Origin: Nitrospira sp.
Lineage (GTDB): Bacteria > Nitrospirota > Nitrospiria > Nitrospirales > Nitrospiraceae
Direction of reading: 5' to 3'
Assembly: GCA_025363325.1 (NCBI GenBank)
Contig: JANYEF010000374.1
Coordinates: 1 to 6,654, forward strand
DNA length: 6,654 bases
Position numbers and translations under genes: made by a program
Shown: positions 1 through 6,337 of the stretch, one piece after another
Layout: each line of letters starts with the position of its first letter
Position numbering within the stretch: the first letter of the stretch is position 1
Notes under the pieces: generated by a model
Told to the model about the DNA's origin: nothing
The model's input: only the letters and a program-made list of their open reading frames with translations
Databases searched by the model: none

Positions 1-2136
1 CTCCATGATCGCCCGCGCCTGCATGCGGGTAATCTCCGGCATCGTAATCCCGAGGCGGCACCCGCGTAACCCAAGCATGGGATTGAATTCGTGGAGTTCC
101 TCGACGCGAGCCAGCAACCGACGCTTCTCTTCGAGCCTGGGTCCGTCGCGCCCGGTCAGTTCCAGCTGCGCAATCTCCACCATCAAGTCTTCACGTTTCG
201 GCAAAAATTCGTGCAACGGCGGATCGAGCAGACGAATGGTCACCGGATAGCCCGCCATCTCGCGATAGAGCCCGATGAAATCCTGCTTTTGCAGCGGCAG
301 GAGCTGATCGAGGAACTTTTCCCGCTCCTCTTTGGTCCGCGCCAAAATCATCTTCTGCATGATCGGGATGCGATCCTCGGAGAAGAACATATGTTCCGTC
401 CGACAGAGTCCAATCCCTTCCGCACCGAAGCCACGCGCGATGTTCGCCTGATCCGGTACGTCCGCATTGGCACGGACGTGAAGCTTCCGGACACGGTCGG
501 CCCATGACAGAATCAACGCAAAGCGCTGGTACTTGTCCGACTGCTTCGCATCCAACTTGCCCTGGATCACTTGAATGATTTCAGATTCGACGACGGGCAC
601 GTCTCCCTCGTACACATTGCCGGTCGAACCGTTGATCGAAAGATAGTCCCCCTCGCGGAACACTTTGGCCCCAATGCGAACGGACTGGCTGTCCAGCACT
701 TCCACCGCATCGCAGCCGGCCACGCAGACCTTGCCCATTTGCCGGGCAACCACCGCTGCGTGGGAGGTCATCCCGCCCCGCGCCGTCAAGAATCCCGCCG
801 CGGCGTTCATCCCATGGATATCGTCCGGGCTCGTTTCCTGTCTGACCAGCACCACGCGGTTACCACTCGCTTTCATCGTCACGGCTCGATCGGGAGTCAG
901 GGCGATCTTCCCGGCTGCCGCGCCAGGACCGGCGGGAAGCCCTTTCCCCAGCGGATTGGATTTCGACTCTTCATTCGTGTCGAAAATCGGATAGAGATAT
1001 TGCGCCAATTGCTCCGGCCCGATCCGCTGCACTGCTTCCTGCTTCGAGATGAGGCCTTCTCTGACCATATCGACCGCGATCTTCACGGCGGAGATGCCGG
1101 TCCGTTTGCCGACCCGGGTTTGCAACATATAGAGCTTGCCCTCTTGGATCGTGAATTCCAAATCGAGCATGTCCCGGTAATGTTTTTCGAGCTTCTTATA
1201 GGTGTGCTCCAGTTCCTTGTAGGCCTCCGGTACATTCTTCGCGAGCGCATTCACCGGGAGCGGAGTCCTGATACCGGCCACGACATCCTCGCCTTGAGCA
1301 TTCATCAAGCACTCGCCAAAAAAATGCTTATCGCCGGATGCCGGATTGCGCGTGAACGCCACACCGGTGCCACTCGTTTCCCCCATGTTCCCGAATACCA
1401 TCGCCACCACATTGATAGCCGTGCCCCACGAGTCGGGAATCCCATAGAGGCGCCGATAGGTGACAGACCGCGCACCGAACCAGGACGAAAAGACGGCATT
1501 GACGGCCAAGCGAAGCTGTTCGAGCGGCTCATCGGGGAACTCCTTCTTGGTCTCTTCCTTGATGAGCGCCTTAAAGCTGGCGACCAATTCCCGGAGATGC
1601 CGCGCATCGAGATGGGTCTCGTGCGTCACGCCCACCTCGGCCTTCTTCTGCTTGAGGATCGCTTCGAAATGTTCACGCGGCACGCCCATGACGATGCTGC
1701 CGTACATGGACACAAAGCGCCGATAGCTGTCCTGGGCAAAACGATCGTTGCGTGTTTTTGCCGCCAGCCCCTCGACCGTCTTGGTCGTCAGACCGACATT
1801 CAGCACCGTGTCCATCATACCCGGCATCGAGGCCCGGGCACCGGATCGGACCGAGACCAGCAACGGCCGCTCAGGATCGCCGAACCCCATGCCCATCGAC
1901 CGTTCAACCCGTTTGAGCGATTTCAGCGCGGCGTCCCACATGCCGGGAGGATACTGCTTCCCGTTCTTGTAATATTCGACGCAGGCCTCGGTGGAAATCG
2001 TGAAGCCGGGCGGAACGGAGATGCCGAGATTCGTCATTTCGGCAAGCCCGGCGCCCTTCCCGCCGAGGAGCTCTTTCATGTTAGAGGTGCCTTCGGCTTT
2101 GCCGTCACCAAAGTAGTACACGTATTTCTTTGCCAC
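1..2136 (-). CDS. ppdK: Pyruvate phosphate dikinase, C-terminus cut by window edge
   Basis: Cytoplasmic enzyme that interconverts pyruvate + ATP + Pi and PEP + AMP + PPi through a phosphohistidine. The 712 visible codons are fully open. The start is GTG at 2136 with AAGGAG 8 nt upstream. The N-terminal ATP-grasp part shows GGKGAGLAEM (residues 25-34), SVRSGA with Arg97, and Glu327, Gln339 and Arg341 in the QTRxGKR motif. The phosphohistidine domain has GGMTSHAAVVAR with catalytic His459; Thr457 is the position phosphorylated by PPDK regulatory proteins in other organisms. The TIM barrel begins with CRTEHMFF (Arg579) and RLLDPPLHEF (Arg635). Their spacing of 56 equals that of Arg561/Arg617 in the Clostridium symbiosum enzyme, as I recall its numbering. 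The linker around 513-550 is about 14 residues longer than in that enzyme. The second signature and the catalytic Cys lie beyond the window. A gluconeogenic or reductive-TCA role is inference. Confidence 0.97.
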   Translation of the reverse strand, partial: MAKKYVYYFGDGKAEGTSNMKELLGGKGAGLAEMTNLGISVPPGFTISTEACVEYYKNGKQYPPGMWDAALKSLKRVERSMGMGFGDPERPLLVSVRSGARASMPGMMDTVLNVGLTTKTVEGLAAKTRNDRFAQDSYRRFVSMYGSIVMGVPREHFEAILKQKKAEVGVTHETHLDARHLRELVASFKALIKEETKKEFPDEPLEQLRLAVNAVFSSWFGARSVTYRRLYGIPDSWGTAINVVAMVFGNMGETSGTGVAFTRNPASGDKHFFGECLMNAQGEDVVAGIRTPLPVNALAKNVPEAYKELEHTYKKLEKHYRDMLDLEFTIQEGKLYMLQTRVGKRTGISAVKIAVDMVREGLISKQEAVQRIGPEQLAQYLYPIFDTNEESKSNPLGKGLPAGPGAAAGKIALTPDRAVTMKASGNRVVLVRQETSPDDIHGMNAAAGFLTARGGMTSHAAVVARQMGKVCVAGCDAVEVLDSQSVRIGAKVFREGDYLSINGSTGNVYEGDVPVVESEIIQVIQGKLDAKQSDKYQRFALILSWADRVRKLHVRANADVPDQANIARGFGAEGIGLCRTEHMFFSEDRIPIMQKMILARTKEEREKFLDQLLPLQKQDFIGLYREMAGYPVTIRLLDPPLHEFLPKREDLMVEIAQLELTGRDGPRLEEKRRLLARVEELHEFNPMLGLRGCRLGITMPEITRMQARAIME

Positions 2137-2165
2137 GCTGCCCTCTCCTTCGCGTTGAGTTCAGT

Positions 2166-2684
2166 TCAATGGACGAGTGCTGCCCCATAGCCGGCGGCGG
2201 ATTCGAGACGCTGCCGATACCGGCTGACCAGATACCATTTCGCCACCAGCCCGAATGCAATGACTACCACGACAAACAGCATCAATATGAGCAACCGATA
2301 GTCGGCGTGAATCCCCCGATCCACATAATACTGCCCGTCCGGCCCTTGCTGAAGCTTGATCTCCCGTTGAATCTGATGGGTCTTGCCGGACGGATCGGAT
2401 AGATTGATCCACTCCGAGCAAAGACGTACCGGGTCCGCCGCTCCCGCGACGGATTTCCAGCCGAGCCGGAGACAAATATCCTGTTTGGAGTTGAACACAT
2501 CGGGGGTCGCCGCCAGCTCATCAAGGTTAATCCCACTGGCCCATAACCCGACTAGCACGATCGCGTTGCAGAGAATCATCATGGCAAGAGACACGCCGAA
2601 GGTGAACCGACGAACCTTACTCGCCCGACGCTGATCGTCTGATGTTGGTTGGGAAAGAGCCGCTGTACCCATGGACTGCTCCAT
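2166..2684 (-). CDS. Hypothetical two-pass membrane protein
   Basis: I do not recognise this 172-residue protein. It has a polar N-terminus ending in a basic cluster (RRASKVRR, 19-26), a first hydrophobic segment at about 27-49, a hydrophilic loop of about 80 residues (50-130) and a second strongly hydrophobic segment at about 131-153. A basic tail (KWYLVSRYRQR, 149-159) follows. Positive charge at both ends puts N- and C-termini in the cytoplasm and the loop outside the inner membrane. The loop carries Cys71 and Cys89, which could form a disulfide, and Trp76 and Trp92. I chose ATG 2684 because AGGGG lies 9 nt upstream. ATG 2672, with GGAG 6 nt upstream, is possible; an in-frame ATG at 2750 has no ribosome site. 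The stop is 29 bp before ppdK on the same strand, so co-transcription is likely. No catalytic motif was seen. Confidence 0.8.
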   Translation of the reverse strand: MEQSMGTAALSQPTSDDQRRASKVRRFTFGVSLAMMILCNAIVLVGLWASGINLDELAATPDVFNSKQDICLRLGWKSVAGAADPVRLCSEWINLSDPSGKTHQIQREIKLQQGPDGQYYVDRGIHADYRLLILMLFVVVVIAFGLVAKWYLVSRYRQRLESAAGYGAALVH

Positions 2685-2759
2685 ACCGTACTGCCCCTTG
2701 TTGTTCCCTCGCCTATCGCTCCCTAGGAATGGCACCCGTGCTGGTCTCATTGCGGCCGT

Positions 2760-2796
2760 CGAGCGAGGCTACAAATGATCCTTCAAAGCTCGCTCG
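2760..2796. repeat. Inverted repeat in the glyS to membrane-protein gap
   Basis: CGAGCGAG (2760-2767) and CTCGCTCG (2789-2796) form a perfect 8 bp stem with a 21 nt loop. On the plus strand the stem is followed at once by TTTTCTCT, which resembles an intrinsic terminator for rightward transcription. On the minus strand the stem would sit in the leader of the membrane-protein mRNA, about 75 nt before its start, with no U-run after it. The inverted repeat is seen directly; a terminator function is inference. Confidence 0.45.
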
Positions 2797-2850
2797 TTTT
2801 CTCTCCAGGGATGGGGGCTGATTGATCTTCCACTGCGCACGTCCAACGAG

Positions 2851-2876
2851 GGCCTTCTGAGGCCGCGCGTTGCGCG
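2851..2876 (-). other. Adjacent small GC-rich hairpins downstream of glyS
   Basis: GGCCT (2851-2855) pairs with AGGCC (2860-2864) around a 4 nt loop, and CGCGC (2864-2868) pairs with GCGCG (2872-2876) around a 3 nt loop; they share base 2864. They lie about 33-58 nt past the glyS stop codon. No T-run follows on the minus strand, so this is not a convincing intrinsic terminator. It may protect the 3' end of the glyQS message or assist Rho-dependent ending. The rest of the 224 bp gap (2685-2908) shows no clear gene and no good promoter. Confidence 0.25.
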
Positions 2877-2908
2877 AGCACAGAAGATCATCAGGCTCCA
2901 TCCACGCT

Positions 2909-5098
2909 CTACCCTCCTTGTACCACAATCTGCGAAAAGTCCGCGAATGAGTTGAAGAAGTCATCTACTTCCTGAAGCAGCGACAACCGGTTACTCCGGA
3001 CGGCCGGATCCTCCGTATTGACCATGACCGCTGTGAAGAACGCATCGATAGCAGGCTTCAGACGCACGAGCGCATCCAGAGCTTGGTCATAGTCCCCGCG
3101 GTTCATCGCGGACATCATCTTCTCCCGTTCTTCCGCCGTGGCCTGGTAGAGCGCCGACTCCGTGGGATGCTCGAATCGAGTCTTGTCGACCGGCTTGCGA
3201 TCCCACTGCTCTTTCTCGACAAGCCGGTGCGCACGCTTGAAGCCGACGATCAACGGATTGAATTCCGGCTTCGTGGTGACGGATGCAAGCGCCTTCATTC
3301 GCAGAACAAGATCTACGAGGTCCAGCGTCTTATCGTGAGCCGGCTTGAGTACCGCTTCAATGACATCATCTCGCAACGCGTGGACGACCTTGCCATAATG
3401 TCGAACCCGCTCAAAAATGAATTCCGTCATCCGGCACCGTCCCTCCTGCCCGGAATCTGGAACCCCTTTGAAGCCATCGCCGATGACTAGGTTTCTCGCG
3501 GTATCGATGTAGCTCCCCACGTCGATGCGCAGGTTTCCCTCAAGAATAATCCGGACGATGGCCGTGGCATTTCTGCGCAAAGCAAATGGGTCTTCCGATC
3601 CGGTCGGCACGAGCCCCACGTAGAAGAACGCCGCGACCGAATCCAGCCGGTCGGCCAACGACAGCACCTGACCAGCGATGGTCCGGGGCAAGTCACCTTC
3701 GATCGATCGCGGCAGATACTGCTCCCTGATGGCCTGACTGACCACCTCGGATTCACCATCATGCGTCGCGTACTCGCCCCCCATGATGCCTTGCAGCTCA
3801 GGAAACTCACCGACCACACCAGTAAGAAGGTCCGCCTTGCACAGATCCGCGGCCCTCTCGCAGGCCTGTTTCAGTTCGTCGTCCTGAGGTCGCACACTCG
3901 AGGCGATGAAGCCGGCCAGCTTCCTGACCCGTTGCTGTTTTTTCTCCATAGTCCCAAGCTTCTGGTGGAACGTGACACCGGTAAGTTTCGTCACACGCTC
4001 CTCCAGCTTGACCTTCCGGTCTTCGTCGAAAAAGAACTTCGCATCGGCCAGACGCGCAGCCAGGACCCGCTCGTTGCCTTCGCGAATCAATCCCATATCT
4101 TTGGCTCGATTGTTCGTCACCGCGATGAAATGGGGAACCAGCTTCCCACTCTCTTTGTGCATCAAAGAGAAGAACCCCTGATGTTCTTTCATGGAGGTAA
4201 TCAAAATCTCTTGCGGCACCTCCAGATAGGCTGGCTTGAAGGATCCGATAATGGCATTGGGGCATTCGGTCGTATAGACCGCCTGGTCCAACAAGTCTCC
4301 GTCCACATTCAACGTGAAGCCAGTTTTCTTGCACAAGGTCGCGATCTGTTCTTCGATCGTGTGGCGGCGGCGCTGCGGATCCGCAGTGACCCCCTGACGT
4401 TCCAGCCCCTTCAGATAGGACTCGGCGTCTCGAACCACCAGCCCCTTCGCGCTCCCTAACACACGATGGCCTTCCGTCCGATTGCCGGCGGTAATCCCCG
4501 CGGCTTCGATCGGAAGCGTGGCCCCTCCGTACAGCGCCACCAGCCACCGCACCGGTCGCGCGAACCGAACTCCGGCGCTGTTCCACTTCATCGCTTTCGG
4601 AAAAGACAATTTCGCGATCAACTGCGGGAGGAGTTCTTTCAGGACCAGGTTGGCGGGCCGCCCCTGTTCCTGCTTCACCGCAAAGAGATACTCCCCCTTC
4701 GGAGTCTGGCGAATCTGCAGCTCGTGGACGGCGACTCCTTGCCCTGCGGCAAATCCCGTCGCCGCTCTGGTCGGCTGGCCGGCCTGATCGAATGCCACCG
4801 CTTTGGAAGGCCCCATCGCTTCCTTGACCATCGAGGTTTGCTGAGTCGCGAGACCCTCAACTACCAGGGTCAATCGTCGTGGAGTGCCCAGCGTACGGGC
4901 GGATTGAAAGGCGAGACGGTGGTCTTTCAACAACTGCTCGGCCGAACCCTTGAGAACAGTCAGGGCGGGAGCGATGACCTGGTAGGGCAGTTCTTCGACG
5001 CCGATTTCGAGCAACAACTCGGCAGCGGTCGCTGGGGAAGGGCGCTTCCCCTTCTTCGCAAGAGAAGCGGGACGGCGAGGTTTCTGGGTTTTTGGCAT
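2909..5098 (-). CDS. glyS: Glycyl-tRNA synthetase beta subunit
   Basis: Beta subunit of the bacterial alpha2beta2 glycyl-tRNA synthetase. It binds tRNA-Gly and supports glycine attachment by the alpha subunit. The 729 residues compare with 689 in E. coli. Family landmarks in order are LLLEIGVEELP (28-38), FARPVRWLVALYGG (179-192), NERVLAARLADAKFFFDEDR (342-361), CKADLLTGVVGEFPELQGIMGG (420-441, the degenerate HD-like region) and DPFALRRNA (503-511). A C-terminal DALR-type anticodon-binding region follows at about 590-715. Much of the extra length is a 27-residue N-terminal extension with eight Lys/Arg and several Pro before the usual start of the fold. ATG 5098 is the only plausible start in this frame; its ribosome site AAGGA ends just 3 nt before the ATG, which is unusually close. 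The gene lies 21 bp after glyQ. It is intact. Confidence 0.97.
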   Translation of the reverse strand: MPKTQKPRRPASLAKKGKRPSPATAAELLLEIGVEELPYQVIAPALTVLKGSAEQLLKDHRLAFQSARTLGTPRRLTLVVEGLATQQTSMVKEAMGPSKAVAFDQAGQPTRAATGFAAGQGVAVHELQIRQTPKGEYLFAVKQEQGRPANLVLKELLPQLIAKLSFPKAMKWNSAGVRFARPVRWLVALYGGATLPIEAAGITAGNRTEGHRVLGSAKGLVVRDAESYLKGLERQGVTADPQRRRHTIEEQIATLCKKTGFTLNVDGDLLDQAVYTTECPNAIIGSFKPAYLEVPQEILITSMKEHQGFFSLMHKESGKLVPHFIAVTNNRAKDMGLIREGNERVLAARLADAKFFFDEDRKVKLEERVTKLTGVTFHQKLGTMEKKQQRVRKLAGFIASSVRPQDDELKQACERAADLCKADLLTGVVGEFPELQGIMGGEYATHDGESEVVSQAIREQYLPRSIEGDLPRTIAGQVLSLADRLDSVAAFFYVGLVPTGSEDPFALRRNATAIVRIILEGNLRIDVGSYIDTARNLVIGDGFKGVPDSGQEGRCRMTEFIFERVRHYGKVVHALRDDVIEAVLKPAHDKTLDLVDLVLRMKALASVTTKPEFNPLIVGFKRAHRLVEKEQWDRKPVDKTRFEHPTESALYQATAEEREKMMSAMNRGDYDQALDALVRLKPAIDAFFTAVMVNTEDPAVRSNRLSLLQEVDDFFNSFADFSQIVVQGG
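5034..5051 (-). other. Hairpin inside the start of glyS
   Basis: In the glyS mRNA, GGGGAAG (5051-5045) pairs perfectly with CTTCCCC (5040-5034) across a 4 nt loop. The stem starts 48 nt after the A of the glyS start codon and falls within codons 16-22, inside the basic N-terminal extension. A stem this close to a start with a cramped ribosome site could modulate translation, but lysine- and proline-rich coding alone could also produce it. Confidence 0.35.
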
Positions 5099-5119
5099 GA
5101 ATCCTTCTGCGATTCTTTA

Positions 5120-6058
5120 TCAGCGGCGGGTTACAGCTTTTGAACGCGCAGCTGATACCTTCGCTGCATCACGCTTCGTCCCGCGATTGAGCAGCGGGTG
5201 TCCCATCGCCGCCCGCTCTTCGATATAGCGTTCGGCACATTGACGGGCCAGGGCACGGACCCTGGCGATATAGCCCGTACGCTCTGCCACGCTGATCGCC
5301 CCGCGGGCATCGAGCAGATTGAAGAGGTGCGAAGATTTGATACAGAACTCGTAGGCCGGAAGCGTCAACCGCTTCTCGCGATTCGCCAGCAACCGTGTAC
5401 ATTCTCCCTCGAACGATTGAAACGTGGCCATCAGCATCGCCACATCGCCTTCTTCGAAATTATAGGTAGAGAACTGCACTTCGGTTTCGTGATGGATATC
5501 GCCATAGGTGACGGACTCATTCCACGCAAGGTCAAAGACGTTATTCACTTGTTGCAGATACATCGCGATACGTTCAGTCCCGTACGTGATCTCGACGGTA
5601 ATGGGATTCAGTTCAATCCCGCCGATTTCCTGGAAGTAGGTAAACTGGGTGATCTCCATCCCATCGAGACGCACCTCCCAGCCCAGGCCCCAGGCGCCCA
5701 ACGTGGGGGACTCCCAGTCGTCTTGAATGAACCGGATGTCGTGCTGCTTCGGGTTAATCCCCAATTGGGCCAGACTCTCCAAGTACAACGCTTGAATATT
5801 GTCCGGCGCCGGCTTCAGCACGACCTGATACTGATAGTAGTGCTGCATGCGATTCGGATTCTCGCCGTATCGTCCATCCGTGGGACGCCGGCATGGCTGG
5901 GGATAGGCCGCCCGCCAGGGTTCCGGGCCAAGGGACCTGAGGAATGTGGCTGGATGAAAGGTGCCGGCCCCCATCTCCAGATCATAGGGTTGATGGATGA
6001 CGCAGCCTTGGTCGGCCCAGTAGTGATGCAACGTGAGAATGAGATCCTGGAAGGTCAC
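5120..6058 (-). CDS. glyQ: Glycyl-tRNA synthetase alpha subunit
   Basis: Catalytic alpha subunit of the tetrameric bacterial glycyl-tRNA synthetase, a class II enzyme that activates glycine with ATP. It is 312 residues long, against about 303 in E. coli, and collinear with that protein. The N-terminus reads TFQDLILTLHHYWADQGC (2-19). Conserved blocks are LGPEPWRAAY (43-52), RRPTDGRYGENPNR (57-70), LGAWGLGWEVRLDGMEITQF (120-139), the ATP-site motif YGTERIAMYLQ (159-169) and FNLLDARGAISVAER (246-260). The start is GTG 6058; upstream in this frame there is no ATG, GTG or TTG before a stop, and the ribosome site is weak (GGA 6 nt away). The last 22 residues form a basic tail (eight Lys/Arg, one Asp). 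The gene ends with tandem stops TGA TAA, then glyS follows in the same frame. Confidence 0.97.
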   Translation of the reverse strand: MTFQDLILTLHHYWADQGCVIHQPYDLEMGAGTFHPATFLRSLGPEPWRAAYPQPCRRPTDGRYGENPNRMQHYYQYQVVLKPAPDNIQALYLESLAQLGINPKQHDIRFIQDDWESPTLGAWGLGWEVRLDGMEITQFTYFQEIGGIELNPITVEITYGTERIAMYLQQVNNVFDLAWNESVTYGDIHHETEVQFSTYNFEEGDVAMLMATFQSFEGECTRLLANREKRLTLPAYEFCIKSSHLFNLLDARGAISVAERTGYIARVRALARQCAERYIEERAAMGHPLLNRGTKRDAAKVSAARSKAVTRR

Positions 6059-6122
6059 GAACAGTCCAGTCGTGGTTGCGGAGGTCTGAATTTTCGCGCT
6101 AGAGGCTATGAAATGACCGCAG

Positions 6123-6152
6123 AAAATAACAGGAATATACAGAGACTGTCAA
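6123..6152 (-). promoter_or_regulatory. Probable sigma70-type promoter of glyQS
   Basis: On the minus strand a perfect TTGACA (-35, 6152-6147) is followed 18 bp later by TATTTT (-10, 6128-6123). Transcription would start near 6116, giving a leader of about 58 nt before the glyQ GTG. That leader shows no T-box or riboswitch features. The -35 is perfect, but the -10 matches only four of six consensus bases. Confidence 0.5.
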
Positions 6153-6155
6153 TGC

Positions 6156-6182
6156 ACAACCCCTCTAGGATCAAGGAGTTGT
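6156..6182. repeat. Imperfect dyad just upstream of the glyQ promoter
   Basis: ACAACCCCT (6156-6164) and AGGAGTTGT (6174-6182) form 9 bp arms with one mismatch around a 9 nt spacer. The centre at 6169 lies about 53 bp upstream of the predicted glyQ transcription start, beside the -35 box. This is a typical place for an activator or repressor site. No regulator can be named. Confidence 0.35.
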
Positions 6183-6264
6183 AGCACATTGTCTCTACAG
6201 AATGGATAGACGTTGCGGGTCAGAGCCCCGTGAAATACTCTGCTCACATTTTTCAGATCGACCC

Positions 6265-6294
6265 TTGACGGGATTAGAGGCGGTATTCTATTGT
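6265..6294 (+). promoter_or_regulatory. Candidate promoter of the Rrf2 regulator gene
   Basis: TTGACG (6265-6270) is separated by 18 bp from TATTGT (6289-6294), with a predicted start near 6301 and a leader of about 37 nt. TATTCT (6284-6289) is a similar -10 hexamer but only 13 bp from the -35, too close. Confidence is moderate because the -10 matches four of six bases. Confidence 0.4.
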
Positions 6295-6301
6295 CGTAAA
6301 T

Positions 6302-6320
6302 CTTGACTGACTCACTCAGC
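6302..6320 (+). promoter_or_regulatory. Candidate IscR type 1-like operator
   Basis: The 15 bp TGACTGACTCACTCA (6304-6318) is a near-perfect palindrome: six of seven pairs match around a central C at 6311. Across 6302-6320, 17 of 19 positions fit the inner part of the E. coli IscR type 1 consensus as I remember it (SYYGACTRwwwYAGTCRRS). It lies at the predicted transcription start, 17 bp before the start codon of an IscR-like gene, which is a natural position for negative autoregulation. Binding is inferred, not shown. Confidence 0.45.
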
Positions 6321-6337
6321 ATTATATCGACCTGACC

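Noticed and set aside
571..2190. Long open frame on the plus strand opposite ppdK, 539 codons
   Set aside because: It lies almost wholly antisense to a clearly conserved PPDK coding frame. Its product is His/Arg-rich with no recognisable domain, as expected from the reverse frame of GC-rich codons.
2685..2750. Earlier start for the membrane protein at ATG 2750
   Set aside because: It has no ribosome site, and the added 22 residues are not hydrophobic or signal-like; ATG 2684 has AGGGG well placed.
2713..2964. Minus-strand open frame overlapping the glyS end
   Set aside because: It starts inside glyS in another frame, has no ribosome site and low-complexity, arginine-rich content, and ends before the membrane protein start.
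5117..5122. Stop-codon readthrough making a GlyQS fusion
   Set aside because: The frames match, but glyQ ends in two consecutive stops (TGA TAA) and glyS has its own ATG and ribosome site, so readthrough is very unlikely.
6059..6116. T-box or glycine riboswitch in the glyQ leader
   Set aside because: The predicted leader is only about 58 nt, with no T-box sequence, specifier stem or terminator/antiterminator pair.
5198..6184. Plus-strand open frame opposite glyQ, 328 codons
   Set aside because: It is antisense to conserved GlyQ and resembles no family; the plus-strand frames opposite glyS (3761-4459, 4466-5143) are rejected for the same reason.
6202..6306. 34-codon plus-strand open frame in the divergent region
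   Set aside because: It has no adjacent ribosome site, no recognisable features, and overlaps the predicted Rrf2 promoter and operator.
6303..6328. TTGACT (6303-6308) with TATATC (6323-6328) as the Rrf2 promoter
   Set aside because: The spacing is only 14 bp and the start would fall at the start codon; TTGACT is better explained as half of the palindrome.
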